Assembly (NCBI RefSeq): GCF_017255295.1
Contig: NZ_JAFKDE010000009.1
Span: 124,001-188,000 of the forward strand
DNA length: 64,000 bases
Direction: 5' to 3'
Origin: Nitratireductor aquimarinus
GTDB lineage: Bacteria; Pseudomonadota; Alphaproteobacteria; Rhizobiales; Rhizobiaceae
Made by a program: the position numbers and the translations under genes. Below the pieces are notes generated by a model. The model was not told the origin of the DNA. It saw only the letters and a program-made list of their open reading frames with translations, and ran no database searches. How positions within the stretch are numbered: the stretch's first letter is position 1; each line of letters begins with the position of its first letter. Shown here one piece after another: positions 24,593 to 33,165 of this stretch.

Positions 24593-26251
24593 TCAATCTT
24601 CGACCGGACGCAGGGAGAGCAGGTGAAGGAGACGCTCCGGCGTCTCGTCGTGAACGACGGGCTTGGCCTGAGGATTCTCGGCGCTGAAGAAGCCCGTGAA
24701 GCGCTTGGTGTTGTACTGGTACCAGAGCGGGTTGTTGAACACGGCGATGAACGGCATGTCACGACCGACTTCCATCTGAATGTCGTTCATGATCGCGCGC
24801 TGCTTCTCCGCATCAACGGTCTGGAAGAAGGAGTCCAGCAGGCCGTCGAGTTCTTCATTGTAGTAACGCGTCGCGCCGAAGCGGGTCTTGCCCTGGTTCT
24901 GCGAATGCAGGCCCAGATCATACTGGTAATGCGGCGTGACACCGGTGAAGTAGGCGTTCATGGCCATGTCGTAATTGCCGTTGATCAGGCTTTCCGACCA
25001 GACCGCATGCTCGGGCGTGGCCACCTGGGCCTCGATGCCGATCGCCGTCAGACCTTCCACCGCCAGCTGCACCGTGTTGATCCAGTCGGTCCAGCCATTC
25101 GGCACGATGATGTTGAACGAGATCTTCTTGCCGCTCGGCGTTTCCAGATTGCCGTCGCCATCGGTGTCCTTGTAACCCGCCTCGGCCAGAAGCGCCTTGG
25201 CGCCCTCGACATCATAGCGGGTGAACTTGCCATACTCGGCATCCACTTCCGGATTGTTCCAGGAGTGGTAGGCCTGACCGAGACCGGACGGATACTGGTT
25301 GATGGTCGGATAGCCGTAACCGGCAATGTCGACCATGGCTTCACGGTCAAGCGACATGGAAACGGCGCGACGGAAATCCACGTCGCTGAACGCTTCGCGG
25401 TTGCCTTCGTTCTTCGATTCCATGTTCACGTTGAACATGACGAGCGAGCCGGCCGGGAACCAGTATTTGTGGTTCTCGGGATCCTTGCCGACAAAGGTCT
25501 TTTCGATGTCGGGCAGGAACGAGCCCATCCAGTCCAGTTCGCCACGGGCGGCAGCCGCCAGCGCCTGATCGTTTGTGGCGATCTGCGGGAAGCGCATGCA
25601 GTCGACCTTGAGGGTCTCCGCATCCCAGTATTTTTCATTGCGGCACTGGATGTATTCCTGCGGCGTGAACCGGCGGATCTCCGTCAGCGGACCGGTGCCG
25701 ACCGGGTTCGGGTTGGTGAAGGTCACCGGGTCCTCGACGCTTGACCAGACATGCTCGGGCACGATCGCCAGACGGACGATGGAGTAGATCGCGCCGGAAT
25801 TGGCATCGCTCAGCTGGAAGCGGACGGTCTTGTCGTCCACAGCCTCGACCGTATCGACGAGCTTGCCATGACCATAGATGTCGAGCGGCTTGTTCTCCTT
25901 CACCAGATTGAGGCTGAACACCACGTCATCGGCCGTGAAGGGCTCGCCATCGGACCAGGTCACGCCGTCGCGCAGGGTGACTGTCAGCGTCTTAAGATCT
26001 TCGGAGAATTCATAACCCGTCGCCAGCCGATAATTCGGCTCACCGCCTTTCAGGGTATTGAAGATGATCAGCGGCTCGTAGATGAAGTCGTTGACCGAAG
26101 GCAGTCGCGAGGACTGGTTGAAGGGATTGTAGTTTTCAATCCACGCCGTGCGCTGGATCGGCAGGGCCGTGAGAACGGATTCAGCCGCGGCCGCTTGCAT
26201 CTGCAGAATACCGGCGGCAAGGACCAGCCCGGCCGTCAACGAATGTTTCAT
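24593..26251 (-). CDS. Chitin-oligosaccharide-binding protein-like ABC substrate-binding protein (SBP family 5)
   Basis: A 552-residue periplasmic binding protein with a signal peptide (about 1-24, ending AAAAES). It belongs to the peptide/nickel SBP_bac_5 family, but its sequence follows the Vibrio chitin-oligosaccharide-binding protein (CBP) as I remember it: FIYEPLIIFN, SDGEPFTADDVVFSLNLVKE, FTNPNPVGTGPLTEIRRFTP, YIQCRNEKYWDAETLKVDC, VPNGWTDWINTVQLAVEGL and the tail TPERLLHLLSLRP. In Vibrio, CBP delivers chitobiose to the transporter and holds the ChiS sensor inactive when unliganded. It is the first gene of the operon, divergent from a ChiS-like kinase, which supports the assignment. GAGGAAAG precedes the start. 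Confidence 0.88.
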   Translation of the reverse strand: MKHSLTAGLVLAAGILQMQAAAAESVLTALPIQRTAWIENYNPFNQSSRLPSVNDFIYEPLIIFNTLKGGEPNYRLATGYEFSEDLKTLTVTLRDGVTWSDGEPFTADDVVFSLNLVKENKPLDIYGHGKLVDTVEAVDDKTVRFQLSDANSGAIYSIVRLAIVPEHVWSSVEDPVTFTNPNPVGTGPLTEIRRFTPQEYIQCRNEKYWDAETLKVDCMRFPQIATNDQALAAAARGELDWMGSFLPDIEKTFVGKDPENHKYWFPAGSLVMFNVNMESKNEGNREAFSDVDFRRAVSMSLDREAMVDIAGYGYPTINQYPSGLGQAYHSWNNPEVDAEYGKFTRYDVEGAKALLAEAGYKDTDGDGNLETPSGKKISFNIIVPNGWTDWINTVQLAVEGLTAIGIEAQVATPEHAVWSESLINGNYDMAMNAYFTGVTPHYQYDLGLHSQNQGKTRFGATRYYNEELDGLLDSFFQTVDAEKQRAIMNDIQMEVGRDMPFIAVFNNPLWYQYNTKRFTGFFSAENPQAKPVVHDETPERLLHLLSLRPVED

Positions 26252-26515
26252 GCTTTCCTCCCTCAAGAGTCCGGGCGGACCGTCCGCCCTCTTCTACTGC
26301 TCCGCCAAAGGCTCCACCCTGGCGCGACACGCGCCGGCAAGAACAGTCCAGTCATTCTGGTAGATAGGACCAATCTAATGCCACCGTCTATTTCGTAAAT
26401 TTCGTCAGTTTCGTTGCATTCGCCTTCGGGCGTGGCTCGCGGTCTTGGCGGAGCCTTCGGCTTTCGCTAGCGTATTCATTGAAAGGCGTGCTTTTTGCCG
26501 TCTCGGGAGGATTAC
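26252..26515. promoter_or_regulatory. Divergent control region between the CBP-like transporter operon and the ChiS-like kinase
   Basis: 264 bases without a gene. It holds an 8-bp-arm palindrome GGGCGGAC-C-GTCCGCCC (26273-26289) right upstream of the binding-protein start, a CGCC-TTCG-GGCG hairpin (26421-26432), and a 10-base inverted match GCTCCGCCAA (26299-26308) / TTGGCGGAGC (26445-26454). These are candidate sites for the kinase's own DNA-binding domain. No clear sigma-70 boxes could be assigned. Confidence 0.5.
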
Positions 26516-29500
26516 ATGAATTGGCGCAGGATTTTACCGGCCGGTTTCCAGGCGCGGCTCTTATTGGTCTTGCTTGCGGTATCAATCGTGCCGCTGGCGA
26601 TCAGCGCTGCCGCCTTCTACTCCCTCGTCAACGCAAACATTGCACGCGAAACCTTCGAGAAGATCGCCTTTGCGCGCGATGCCAAGACCAGTGAACTGAC
26701 ACAATATGTGTCTTTCGCCAAGCGGCAGGCCGAAAGCCTCGCCCAGACCAACATAGCGCGCTACTCGATTGGCGATTTTTACGGTTTCAGCTACGCCATG
26801 AGCCAGATGGCGCCCGATGAGGAGCAGGCGGCGGAGGAGCTGCGCAGCCTGTTCGAGGTCGGGCCGAACGAGCCGGCGCGGGCCGAAGCGCCCAGCCATG
26901 ACCGGCTCCTGCGCGAAGCCCTCGCCTACGCCAATGCGCACAGCCAGTTCCACGAAGAATATCTGACCTTTGTTGAAAGCTCCGAGTTCGACAATGTCTA
27001 TCTCGTCAATGCGCGCGGGCGGGTCGTCTATTCCGTTTTCAAGGACGATTATCTGGGCAGCCTCCTGACCAAAGGCGATTCAACGCTTTCCAGGGCGCTG
27101 ATGGAGCTGCGCTCTGCGCCCGACGACCGGCACATCGTGTTTTACGATTTTGCGCGCGATCCGCGCACCGGCGAATTCGCCGCCTATTTCGCTGTTCGCG
27201 TGAGCCTTTATCAACGCGCCAGCGGCGCGGCCATTCTGCGCCTGCCCGCCAGCAAGCTTGCCGCCCTTCTGGGTGGGCATGAAGGCGTCAACGGCACGCT
27301 CAGCCTCATCTCGTCGCGCGGCGCCGTCATCGCCTCTTCGGCCCCTGCCCTCAAGACCGGCGTGAGCGCCAGCGTGCCGGAGGAGATGGAAGCGAAAAGC
27401 GGTGTGACGATGCTCGAAACGGGACTGCTCGGCGCACCCGTCCTTTCGGCATGGACGCATCTTCTCCTGCCCGACGCCACCTGGCTTTTCGCCGTCGATG
27501 CAGACGCCGCATCGGCCTTCGCAGCGAGCACCAGACTGCGCAACCTCATCCTGGCGCTGGCCGCACTCGCGCTGCCGCTGATCCTGCTTCTATCCTACTA
27601 TCTCGCCCGCTCGCAGACCCGCCCCCTGAAATCCGTCACCGATGCGGCAGAGGCCGTGGCCGATGGCGCGCTGGACATGAGCCTGCCGAAATTCGACAAG
27701 CCGACGGAATTCGCGAGGCTCTCCCATTCCGTCGCCCGCATGCGCGATGCGCTGCGCGATCAGCTTCAGCTCATCAGCCAGAAGAACCGCGAACTGGAAG
27801 TGCATATCCGCGAGATCGGCGAGAAGAATGCGGAGCTGGAACAGGCCGACCGCATGAAGGACCAGTTCCTCGCAAACACCTCGCATGAGCTGAGAACACC
27901 GCTCAACGGCATTATCGGCATCTCCGAAACACTGGCTGCGGGTGCGGCCGGCGACATCGCACCGACACAACGCAACCAGCTTCAGCTCATCACCTTCTCG
28001 GCCCGCCGCCTGTCGCGCCTCGTGGACGATTTGCTCGACCTCTACCGCATCCGTCAGGGCCGCATGCGGCTCGACATTCAGGGCGTCGATGTGGCCACCA
28101 GCGTGCGCCAGGTTCTGCTTCTCTCCGAGCCGCTGCTTTCCGGCGAGCCGGTGAGCCTCAGGGTGGACATTCCCGATGTGACGCCGCCGGTAATCGCCGA
28201 CCCGGTGCGCTTTGAGCAGATCCTCTACAATCTCATCGGCAACGCCATCAAATATGTCGATGACGGGCACATCCACGTCACCGCATGGCACGAGGGTGAA
28301 GGCGACAGCGCGACGGTTTCCGTCGCCGTGGAAGACACCGGACGCGGCATCTCGCCCGAGAATCTGGAACGCATCTTCCAGCCGCTCGAACAGGCCGAAT
28401 CCGGCGACGTCACACAGAAGAAGAGCGGGACCGGCCTCGGCCTCGCCATCGCGCGCAATCTTGCAGCCCTGCTCGGCGGCACGCTGACCGCGACCAGCGA
28501 ACCGGGCAAGGGCTCGCGCTTCGTGTTGCAGCTTCCCGCCGCCAGCGCCGATGCGGCAGAACAGGCGCGCGGGAAATATCCCGGCGGCCTGCACCAGACC
28601 ATCAATGCGCTCGATGCCTTCGAGACCTCCGTCTCCGAGCGCGGCGACGCCAATGCGCAGACCATCGTTGTGGTGGATGACGAGCCGATCAATTTACAGG
28701 TTCTGCGCAACGTGCTCCTGCCGCAGGGCTATCGCGTCATCTGCGCCGACAATGGCCGCGATGGCATCGAGGCCGTTCTGGAACACAAGCCCGACCTTCT
28801 CATCCTCGACGTGATGATGGACGATCTCTCGGGCCTCGAAGTGGCGCGCAGGCTGCGCCGCCAGTTCTCGCTGATCGACCTGCCCATCATCATGGTGACG
28901 GCGCGCAGCCGCACGCGCGACATGATCGCCGGCTTCGAGGCGGGTGCGAACGACTATGTGGTGAAGCCCTTCGTCAAGGATGAGCTTCTGACGCGCATCT
29001 CCACCCTGATCGACGCCTCGCGCGCCCGCAGCCGTGCGGAGGAAAATCAGGAACTGCGCGACGAGGTGGATCGCCGCATCCAGGTCGAAGACGCATTGCG
29101 CCTGTCGCAGCGCCGCATGGCGCGCCTGCTCGACGCGCTGGAAGCCGGTCTTGTCTGCGTCAACGACAAGACGATCATCACCTATGCCAACCGGGCTGCG
29201 GAGACGATCTTCGGTCGCCCGCTCGACCGCGCCACGCCCCTGTCTCTCCTGCTGCCGTCGGACATGGCCGCGCTGCTCGACAGCCAGTGCCGGGTGGATG
29301 GCGAAAGCAGCGCCACGCTGCATCTGGGCGGACGCGAATTCACCATCAATGCGTTCGAGCTGGAGCCCGAAGCGGGCGCGGGTATGGCGCTCGTTCTGAG
29401 CGACGCCTCGCTGGAGGCCGAGAACCTGCTCGTTTCGGTGCGCGGAGCCATCGACAGCGCGCTGCCGGTAATGGCCGGCGAAGCGCAGGCCGAGCCGGGC

Positions 29501-29875
29501 CCGGCATCGGATGAAGCCTATCGTGCCCTCATCGTTCAGGTGATGACGGGCAGCCTCAACCTGTGGCGCGACGTGACCGGCAAGGAGCGGATCGAATTTG
29601 CCGAGGAGAGCGGCATCTGGCGCGTCAGCCTCGACAAGACATCGCTGCAGACCCGCACGCTCGACAAATATCTGCTGATCGAAACGCTGCCTCTCAACCC
29701 GCGCTGGCGCGATGTGGTGCGCTCGGCCGAGTTCACCCTTGCCCGCGCGGAGGCTGCCGACCGGCAGGCCGAAGCGCAGAAACTCGCCGCCGATCTCGCG
29801 CGCCTGCGTGAGCATCTGCGGATCGCCAACTCACCCCGGCAGCGGCAGGACCAGCCCACCGCCGCCGATCTCTGA
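26516..29875 (+). CDS. ChiS-like hybrid sensor histidine kinase with a C-terminal putative DNA-binding domain
   Basis: A 1119-residue inner-membrane protein. Order: membrane helix 1 (about 10-33), large periplasmic sensor (about 35-335), membrane helix 2 (about 340-362), HAMP (about 365-415), coiled coil, HisKA with FLANTSHELRTPLNG (phospho-acceptor His457), HATPase (N box NLIGNAIKYVDDG, DTGRGIS, GTGLGLAIA), receiver domain IVVVDDEPIN with phospho-acceptor Asp765 in LLILDVMMDD, PAS-like segment (about 865-960) and a basic C-terminal domain (about 998-1119) with GIWRVSLDKTSLQTRTLDKYL and LPLNPRWRDVV. Length, order and C terminus match Vibrio ChiS, a membrane-bound hybrid kinase that binds DNA itself. 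No separate response regulator is nearby. The start at 26516 follows GGGAGG. Confidence 0.85.
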   Translation: MNWRRILPAGFQARLLLVLLAVSIVPLAISAAAFYSLVNANIARETFEKIAFARDAKTSELTQYVSFAKRQAESLAQTNIARYSIGDFYGFSYAMSQMAPDEEQAAEELRSLFEVGPNEPARAEAPSHDRLLREALAYANAHSQFHEEYLTFVESSEFDNVYLVNARGRVVYSVFKDDYLGSLLTKGDSTLSRALMELRSAPDDRHIVFYDFARDPRTGEFAAYFAVRVSLYQRASGAAILRLPASKLAALLGGHEGVNGTLSLISSRGAVIASSAPALKTGVSASVPEEMEAKSGVTMLETGLLGAPVLSAWTHLLLPDATWLFAVDADAASAFAASTRLRNLILALAALALPLILLLSYYLARSQTRPLKSVTDAAEAVADGALDMSLPKFDKPTEFARLSHSVARMRDALRDQLQLISQKNRELEVHIREIGEKNAELEQADRMKDQFLANTSHELRTPLNGIIGISETLAAGAAGDIAPTQRNQLQLITFSARRLSRLVDDLLDLYRIRQGRMRLDIQGVDVATSVRQVLLLSEPLLSGEPVSLRVDIPDVTPPVIADPVRFEQILYNLIGNAIKYVDDGHIHVTAWHEGEGDSATVSVAVEDTGRGISPENLERIFQPLEQAESGDVTQKKSGTGLGLAIARNLAALLGGTLTATSEPGKGSRFVLQLPAASADAAEQARGKYPGGLHQTINALDAFETSVSERGDANAQTIVVVDDEPINLQVLRNVLLPQGYRVICADNGRDGIEAVLEHKPDLLILDVMMDDLSGLEVARRLRRQFSLIDLPIIMVTARSRTRDMIAGFEAGANDYVVKPFVKDELLTRISTLIDASRARSRAEENQELRDEVDRRIQVEDALRLSQRRMARLLDALEAGLVCVNDKTIITYANRAAETIFGRPLDRATPLSLLLPSDMAALLDSQCRVDGESSATLHLGGREFTINAFELEPEAGAGMALVLSDASLEAENLLVSVRGAIDSALPVMAGEAQAEPGPASDEAYRALIVQVMTGSLNLWRDVTGKERIEFAEESGIWRVSLDKTSLQTRTLDKYLLIETLPLNPRWRDVVRSAEFTLARAEAADRQAEAQKLAADLARLREHLRIANSPRQRQDQPTAADL

Positions 29876-29915
29876 AATCCATCAATCCACGCATTCTTTT
29901 TCGGGAGGAACACCG

Positions 29916-31847
29916 ATGCCGAACAGCCATGCCTGCCGCCTGCTGACCAATTGGGACGCAGAGCGCCGCGTGATCGAGCTGAAGCTCGAAATGACCGAAG
30001 GCGCGCCCATCAGCGGCGCGCAGCTCGCCACCACCTCGCTCTTCCGCATTCATCCCGATTGCGAGATCGAGGGGGCGACGCTTGCCGACCAGCTTTCCAA
30101 CTACCACGTGTTCCTCCAGCCGAGCGGCGCAGTGCTTGCGCCGGGCGAAAGCTGGGTCATTCGGGCAGACCGGCTGAGCCATGTGCTGCGCCACTACACC
30201 TATGGCCCCAAGAGCGCACATCTCATTCTGAAAGACGGAACCACCTGCCCCGTGGACGTCAAACCAATGACGCTGAATGGCGTTCCCGGCGAGCCGAACT
30301 GGGAGAAACTCGAGCCGACCGCGCTGCCGGAAGGGGCGGCCCCCGTCTCCGTCATTCCCGCACCGCTGGACGTTCAGGTGGATGGCCGGCGTGACACGGC
30401 TGCCCCCTTCGTGCTCGCAGCCGGGGCCACGCCGGATGCGCAGAAAGCGTTCTCGGTGGTCAGCGCGCTTGCAGGCCGCCTCTTCGCCGGTGAGGCCCCG
30501 CTGTTCGGCCAGGATGGCGGACATGTGGTGACGACGACGGCCGGTCCCGATCTGGGCGATGGCGCCTATGCGATCACTTTCAACGCGGAAGACATCGCGC
30601 TCAGCGCCGGTGATGAAAACGGCTTCCGCCACGGCCTCATCACGCTGGGACAGATGCTGCGCGGCGCGCGCCAGCGCCCGGACGAGTTCACCCTGCCGGC
30701 CAGCGGCGCGATCAGCGACAGGCCGCGTTTCGGCTGGCGCGGCGCGCATCTCGACGTCGCCCGCCAGTTCTATCCGATGCAGGATCTGAACGACTTCCTC
30801 GACTGCCTCGCCTGGAACAAGCTGAACCACTTCCACATCCACCTGAACGATGACGAGGCGTGGCGTCTTGAAATTCCGGGCTGGCCCGCGCTGACAGAGC
30901 GCACCGCGTTTCGCGGCGGCAACGAAATCCTGCCGCCGCTTCTCGGCACGCCGGCAGAGCGTTCCGGCGGTTTCTACACCGGCGACGACATGCGCGCGCT
31001 GGTCGCCCATGGCGCGGGGCTCGGCATCGAGATCATTCCCGAGATCGACATTCCCGGCCATTGCTACTGCGTGCTGCGCGCGCTGCCCCAGCTCTGCGAT
31101 CCGGGTGAGAACCGCATCTACTATCGCTCGGTGCAATACTTCCCGAACAACGCGCTCAACCCCGCGGTCGACGCCACCTGGACCTTCCTCGGCGATGTGT
31201 TCGACACGCTGGTGGACATCTTCCCGGCACGCTACATCCACGCCGGCGCGGACGAAGTGGCCGAGGGCGCATGGCTGGAATCCCCGCTCGCCCGCGCACT
31301 GGGTGAAAAACTGTTCGGCAAGGTCGAGACCTTCTCGCTGCAGTCCTATTTCCTGAAACGCGTGCAGGAGATGCTGCGCGAGCGCGGTCGCGATATCGCA
31401 GTCTGGGAAGAGGCCGCGCTTGGCGGCGGTCTCGATGTGGACGGCGCGCTGCTTGTCGCATGGAAGGAATCGAAGAGCGGCCGCGCTCTGGCCGAACAGG
31501 GCTATCAGGTCGTGCTGGCCCCTGCCGAGCATTACTATCTCGACATTGCCCGTTCGACGGAATGGTGGGAGCCCGGCGCAAGCTGGGCCGGAACCGTGAC
31601 GCTGCGCGACGCCTATGACTATGAGCCGGGCGGCGACTGGCCGGATGCACTGAAAGATCAGCTCGCCGGTGTGCAGACGTGCCTCTGGTCGGAGAACCTG
31701 GCGACGCCCGGCCTCTTCGCACATCTGGTCTATCCGCGCATCTCCGCCATGGCCGAGACGGCGTGGTCGGCAAGTGAGCGCAAGGACTTTGACCGGTTCC
31801 GGGCGATCCAGGATCTGATGCCCGTTTCACACCGCACGGTGTCGTAA
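29916..31847 (+). CDS. Beta-N-acetylhexosaminidase, GH20
   Basis: It removes terminal GlcNAc (or GalNAc) from chitobiose and related oligosaccharides. The 643-residue protein has no signal peptide, so it should act in the cytoplasm on imported sugar. An N-terminal carbohydrate-binding-like domain (about 1-150) and a GH20b-type domain (about 150-270) precede the catalytic barrel: RFGWRGAHLDVARQF, FHIHLNDDEAWRLEI, IIPEIDIPGHCYC, and YIHAGADEVAEGAW with the catalytic Asp446-Glu447 pair, then the Trp-rich substrate pocket (EWWEPGASW, CLWSEN). It follows the ChiS-like kinase by 40 bases with GGGAGGAA upstream, so the two are probably co-transcribed. Confidence 0.95.
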   Translation: MPNSHACRLLTNWDAERRVIELKLEMTEGAPISGAQLATTSLFRIHPDCEIEGATLADQLSNYHVFLQPSGAVLAPGESWVIRADRLSHVLRHYTYGPKSAHLILKDGTTCPVDVKPMTLNGVPGEPNWEKLEPTALPEGAAPVSVIPAPLDVQVDGRRDTAAPFVLAAGATPDAQKAFSVVSALAGRLFAGEAPLFGQDGGHVVTTTAGPDLGDGAYAITFNAEDIALSAGDENGFRHGLITLGQMLRGARQRPDEFTLPASGAISDRPRFGWRGAHLDVARQFYPMQDLNDFLDCLAWNKLNHFHIHLNDDEAWRLEIPGWPALTERTAFRGGNEILPPLLGTPAERSGGFYTGDDMRALVAHGAGLGIEIIPEIDIPGHCYCVLRALPQLCDPGENRIYYRSVQYFPNNALNPAVDATWTFLGDVFDTLVDIFPARYIHAGADEVAEGAWLESPLARALGEKLFGKVETFSLQSYFLKRVQEMLRERGRDIAVWEEAALGGGLDVDGALLVAWKESKSGRALAEQGYQVVLAPAEHYYLDIARSTEWWEPGASWAGTVTLRDAYDYEPGGDWPDALKDQLAGVQTCLWSENLATPGLFAHLVYPRISAMAETAWSASERKDFDRFRAIQDLMPVSHRTVS

Positions 31848-31893
31848 AGAAATTCCGCCCTCATGGTCCGACAGGCTGACCATGAGGGCGGAA
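31846..31893. terminator. 16-bp terminator hairpin between convergent genes
   Basis: TTCCGCCCTCATGGTC (31853-31868) pairs perfectly with GACCATGAGGGCGGAA (31878-31893), 9-base loop. On the minus strand it is followed by TTTCTTT, making a good intrinsic terminator for the GAF gene/ABC operon; it also ends the GH20 transcript. Confidence 0.85.
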
Positions 31894-31899
31894 ACAGTG

Positions 31900-32400
31900 T
31901 CAGCCCTGCAGCTGGCGGCTGGCGAGATACGCAGCCTTTGCCGGCACCGAGAGCCAGGCCTTTGCAAGCGCCACGCGCTCGGGCGTGTAGTGATGCTCGA
32001 CATCGAGGATGTTGACGGTGCCGACCAGCGTATCGCCCAGCACCACCGGCAGGTTGATGACCGAACCGCAGCCGAGTTCACCGATCAGCGTGGCGTCGGG
32101 GAACACGGTGTCGATGTCGGCCAGCGTGTTGGCGACGAAGCATTCGCGCTTCTTGTGCACCGTCTCGAACCAGCGGTCATAATGGATCGGCTTGGTGCCG
32201 GACACCGGATATTCTTCCGGATGCGAAGTGTAGGAACGGCTTGCCGTTTCGGTCTTCATGTCTGCCGTCATGAAGGTGAACAGCTTCGTGCCGACCACGG
32301 CACGCGTCAGCTCCAGCAGCGCATCGAAGGGTGCATCCGGGGTCGTGGCGAGTGAAAGCGCACGGTCGAATTCGGCCAGCGGGCCGGTGTAGTCGGTCAT
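31900..32400 (-). CDS. GAF domain-containing protein
   Basis: A 166-residue protein made almost wholly of one GAF domain (about 25-155): RAVVGTKLFTFMTADMKTETASRSY, then ELGCGSVINLPVVLGDTLVGTVNILDVEHHYTPERV, the usual GAF beta-sheet and final helix. GAF domains bind small ligands or nucleotides. It is the last gene of the second ABC transporter operon, 12 bases after the ATPase gene, so it may sense the imported compound or modulate the transporter. No output domain is present. Function unknown. Confidence 0.85.
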   Translation of the reverse strand: MTDYTGPLAEFDRALSLATTPDAPFDALLELTRAVVGTKLFTFMTADMKTETASRSYTSHPEEYPVSGTKPIHYDRWFETVHKKRECFVANTLADIDTVFPDATLIGELGCGSVINLPVVLGDTLVGTVNILDVEHHYTPERVALAKAWLSVPAKAAYLASRQLQG

Positions 32401-32412
32401 TTTCAGTCTCTG

Positions 32413-33165
32413 TTATGCGGGTTGGAGCGTGCCGCCACTGGCGGCGTAGAGTTCGCGCGAATAGGGATCGGAAAGCCGACCCGTCTTCAACGCATCCACC
32501 TCTGCGATCTCGACAACACGGCCATGACGCATGACCGCCATCCGGTCGCAGAGGAAGGAGACCACGGGCAGGTTGTGGGTCACCATCAGATAGGTGAGCC
32601 CCTGCTCGCGGCGAAGCTTCTTCAGGAGGTTCAGGATTTCCGCCTGCACCGACACGTCGAGCGCTGAGGTGGGCTCGTCGAGCAGCATCACGCGCGGCTC
32701 CAGCATCAGCGCACGGGCAATCGCCACGCGCTGCCGCTGGCCACCCGAAAGCTGGTGCGGGAAGCGGAAGCGGAAACGCTGGTCGAGACCGACCGCGTCG
32801 AGCATGTCCTTCACGCGCGTGTCGCGTCCGCCGATGCCATGCACGGCAAGCGGCTCGGCCAGGCAGTCATCCACCGTCTTGCGCGGGTGCAGCGATCCGT
32901 ACGGATCCTGAAACACCATCTGGCAGACTTTTGCGAACTCGCGGTCCGGCGCATGGCCGCGCGGCTTTCCAAGCACGGAGATCTTGCCGGTCCAGTCGGG
33001 CGCAAGCCCGCTGATCGCCTTCAGGATGGTCGACTTGCCGGAACCCGACTCGCCCACCAGCGCGAAGCTCTCGCCCTCGGACACCGAGAAATTGACATCG
33101 AACACCACCGGCGTCTTGCCGTAGCTGATCGACAGGTTTTCGAGATGAATTGCGGCGTTCTTCAT
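32413..33165 (-). CDS. Peptide ABC transporter ATP-binding protein (OppF-like)
   Basis: A 250-residue ATPase: Walker [15 protein letters not shown], signature [15 protein letters not shown], Walker [13 protein letters not shown]. The start at 33165 overlaps the stop of the OppD-like gene (ATGA). It lacks a clear C-terminal oligopeptide extension, so it is somewhat shorter than usual OppF (about 310-330 residues). Part of the second peptide-type ABC operon (35973 to 31900). Confidence 0.93.
   Translation of the reverse strand: MKNAAIHLENLSISYGKTPVVFDVNFSVSEGESFALVGESGSGKSTILKAISGLAPDWTGKISVLGKPRGHAPDREFAKVCQMVFQDPYGSLHPRKTVDDCLAEPLAVHGIGGRDTRVKDMLDAVGLDQRFRFRFPHQLSGGQRQRVAIARALMLEPRVMLLDEPTSALDVSVQAEILNLLKKLRREQGLTYLMVTHNLPVVSFLCDRMAVMRHGRVVEIAEVDALKTGRLSDPYSRELYAASGGTLQPA

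Noticed and set aside
29733..31724. A 663-residue minus-strand open frame opposite the GH20 gene
   Set aside because: Antisense shadow; no start signal or domain.
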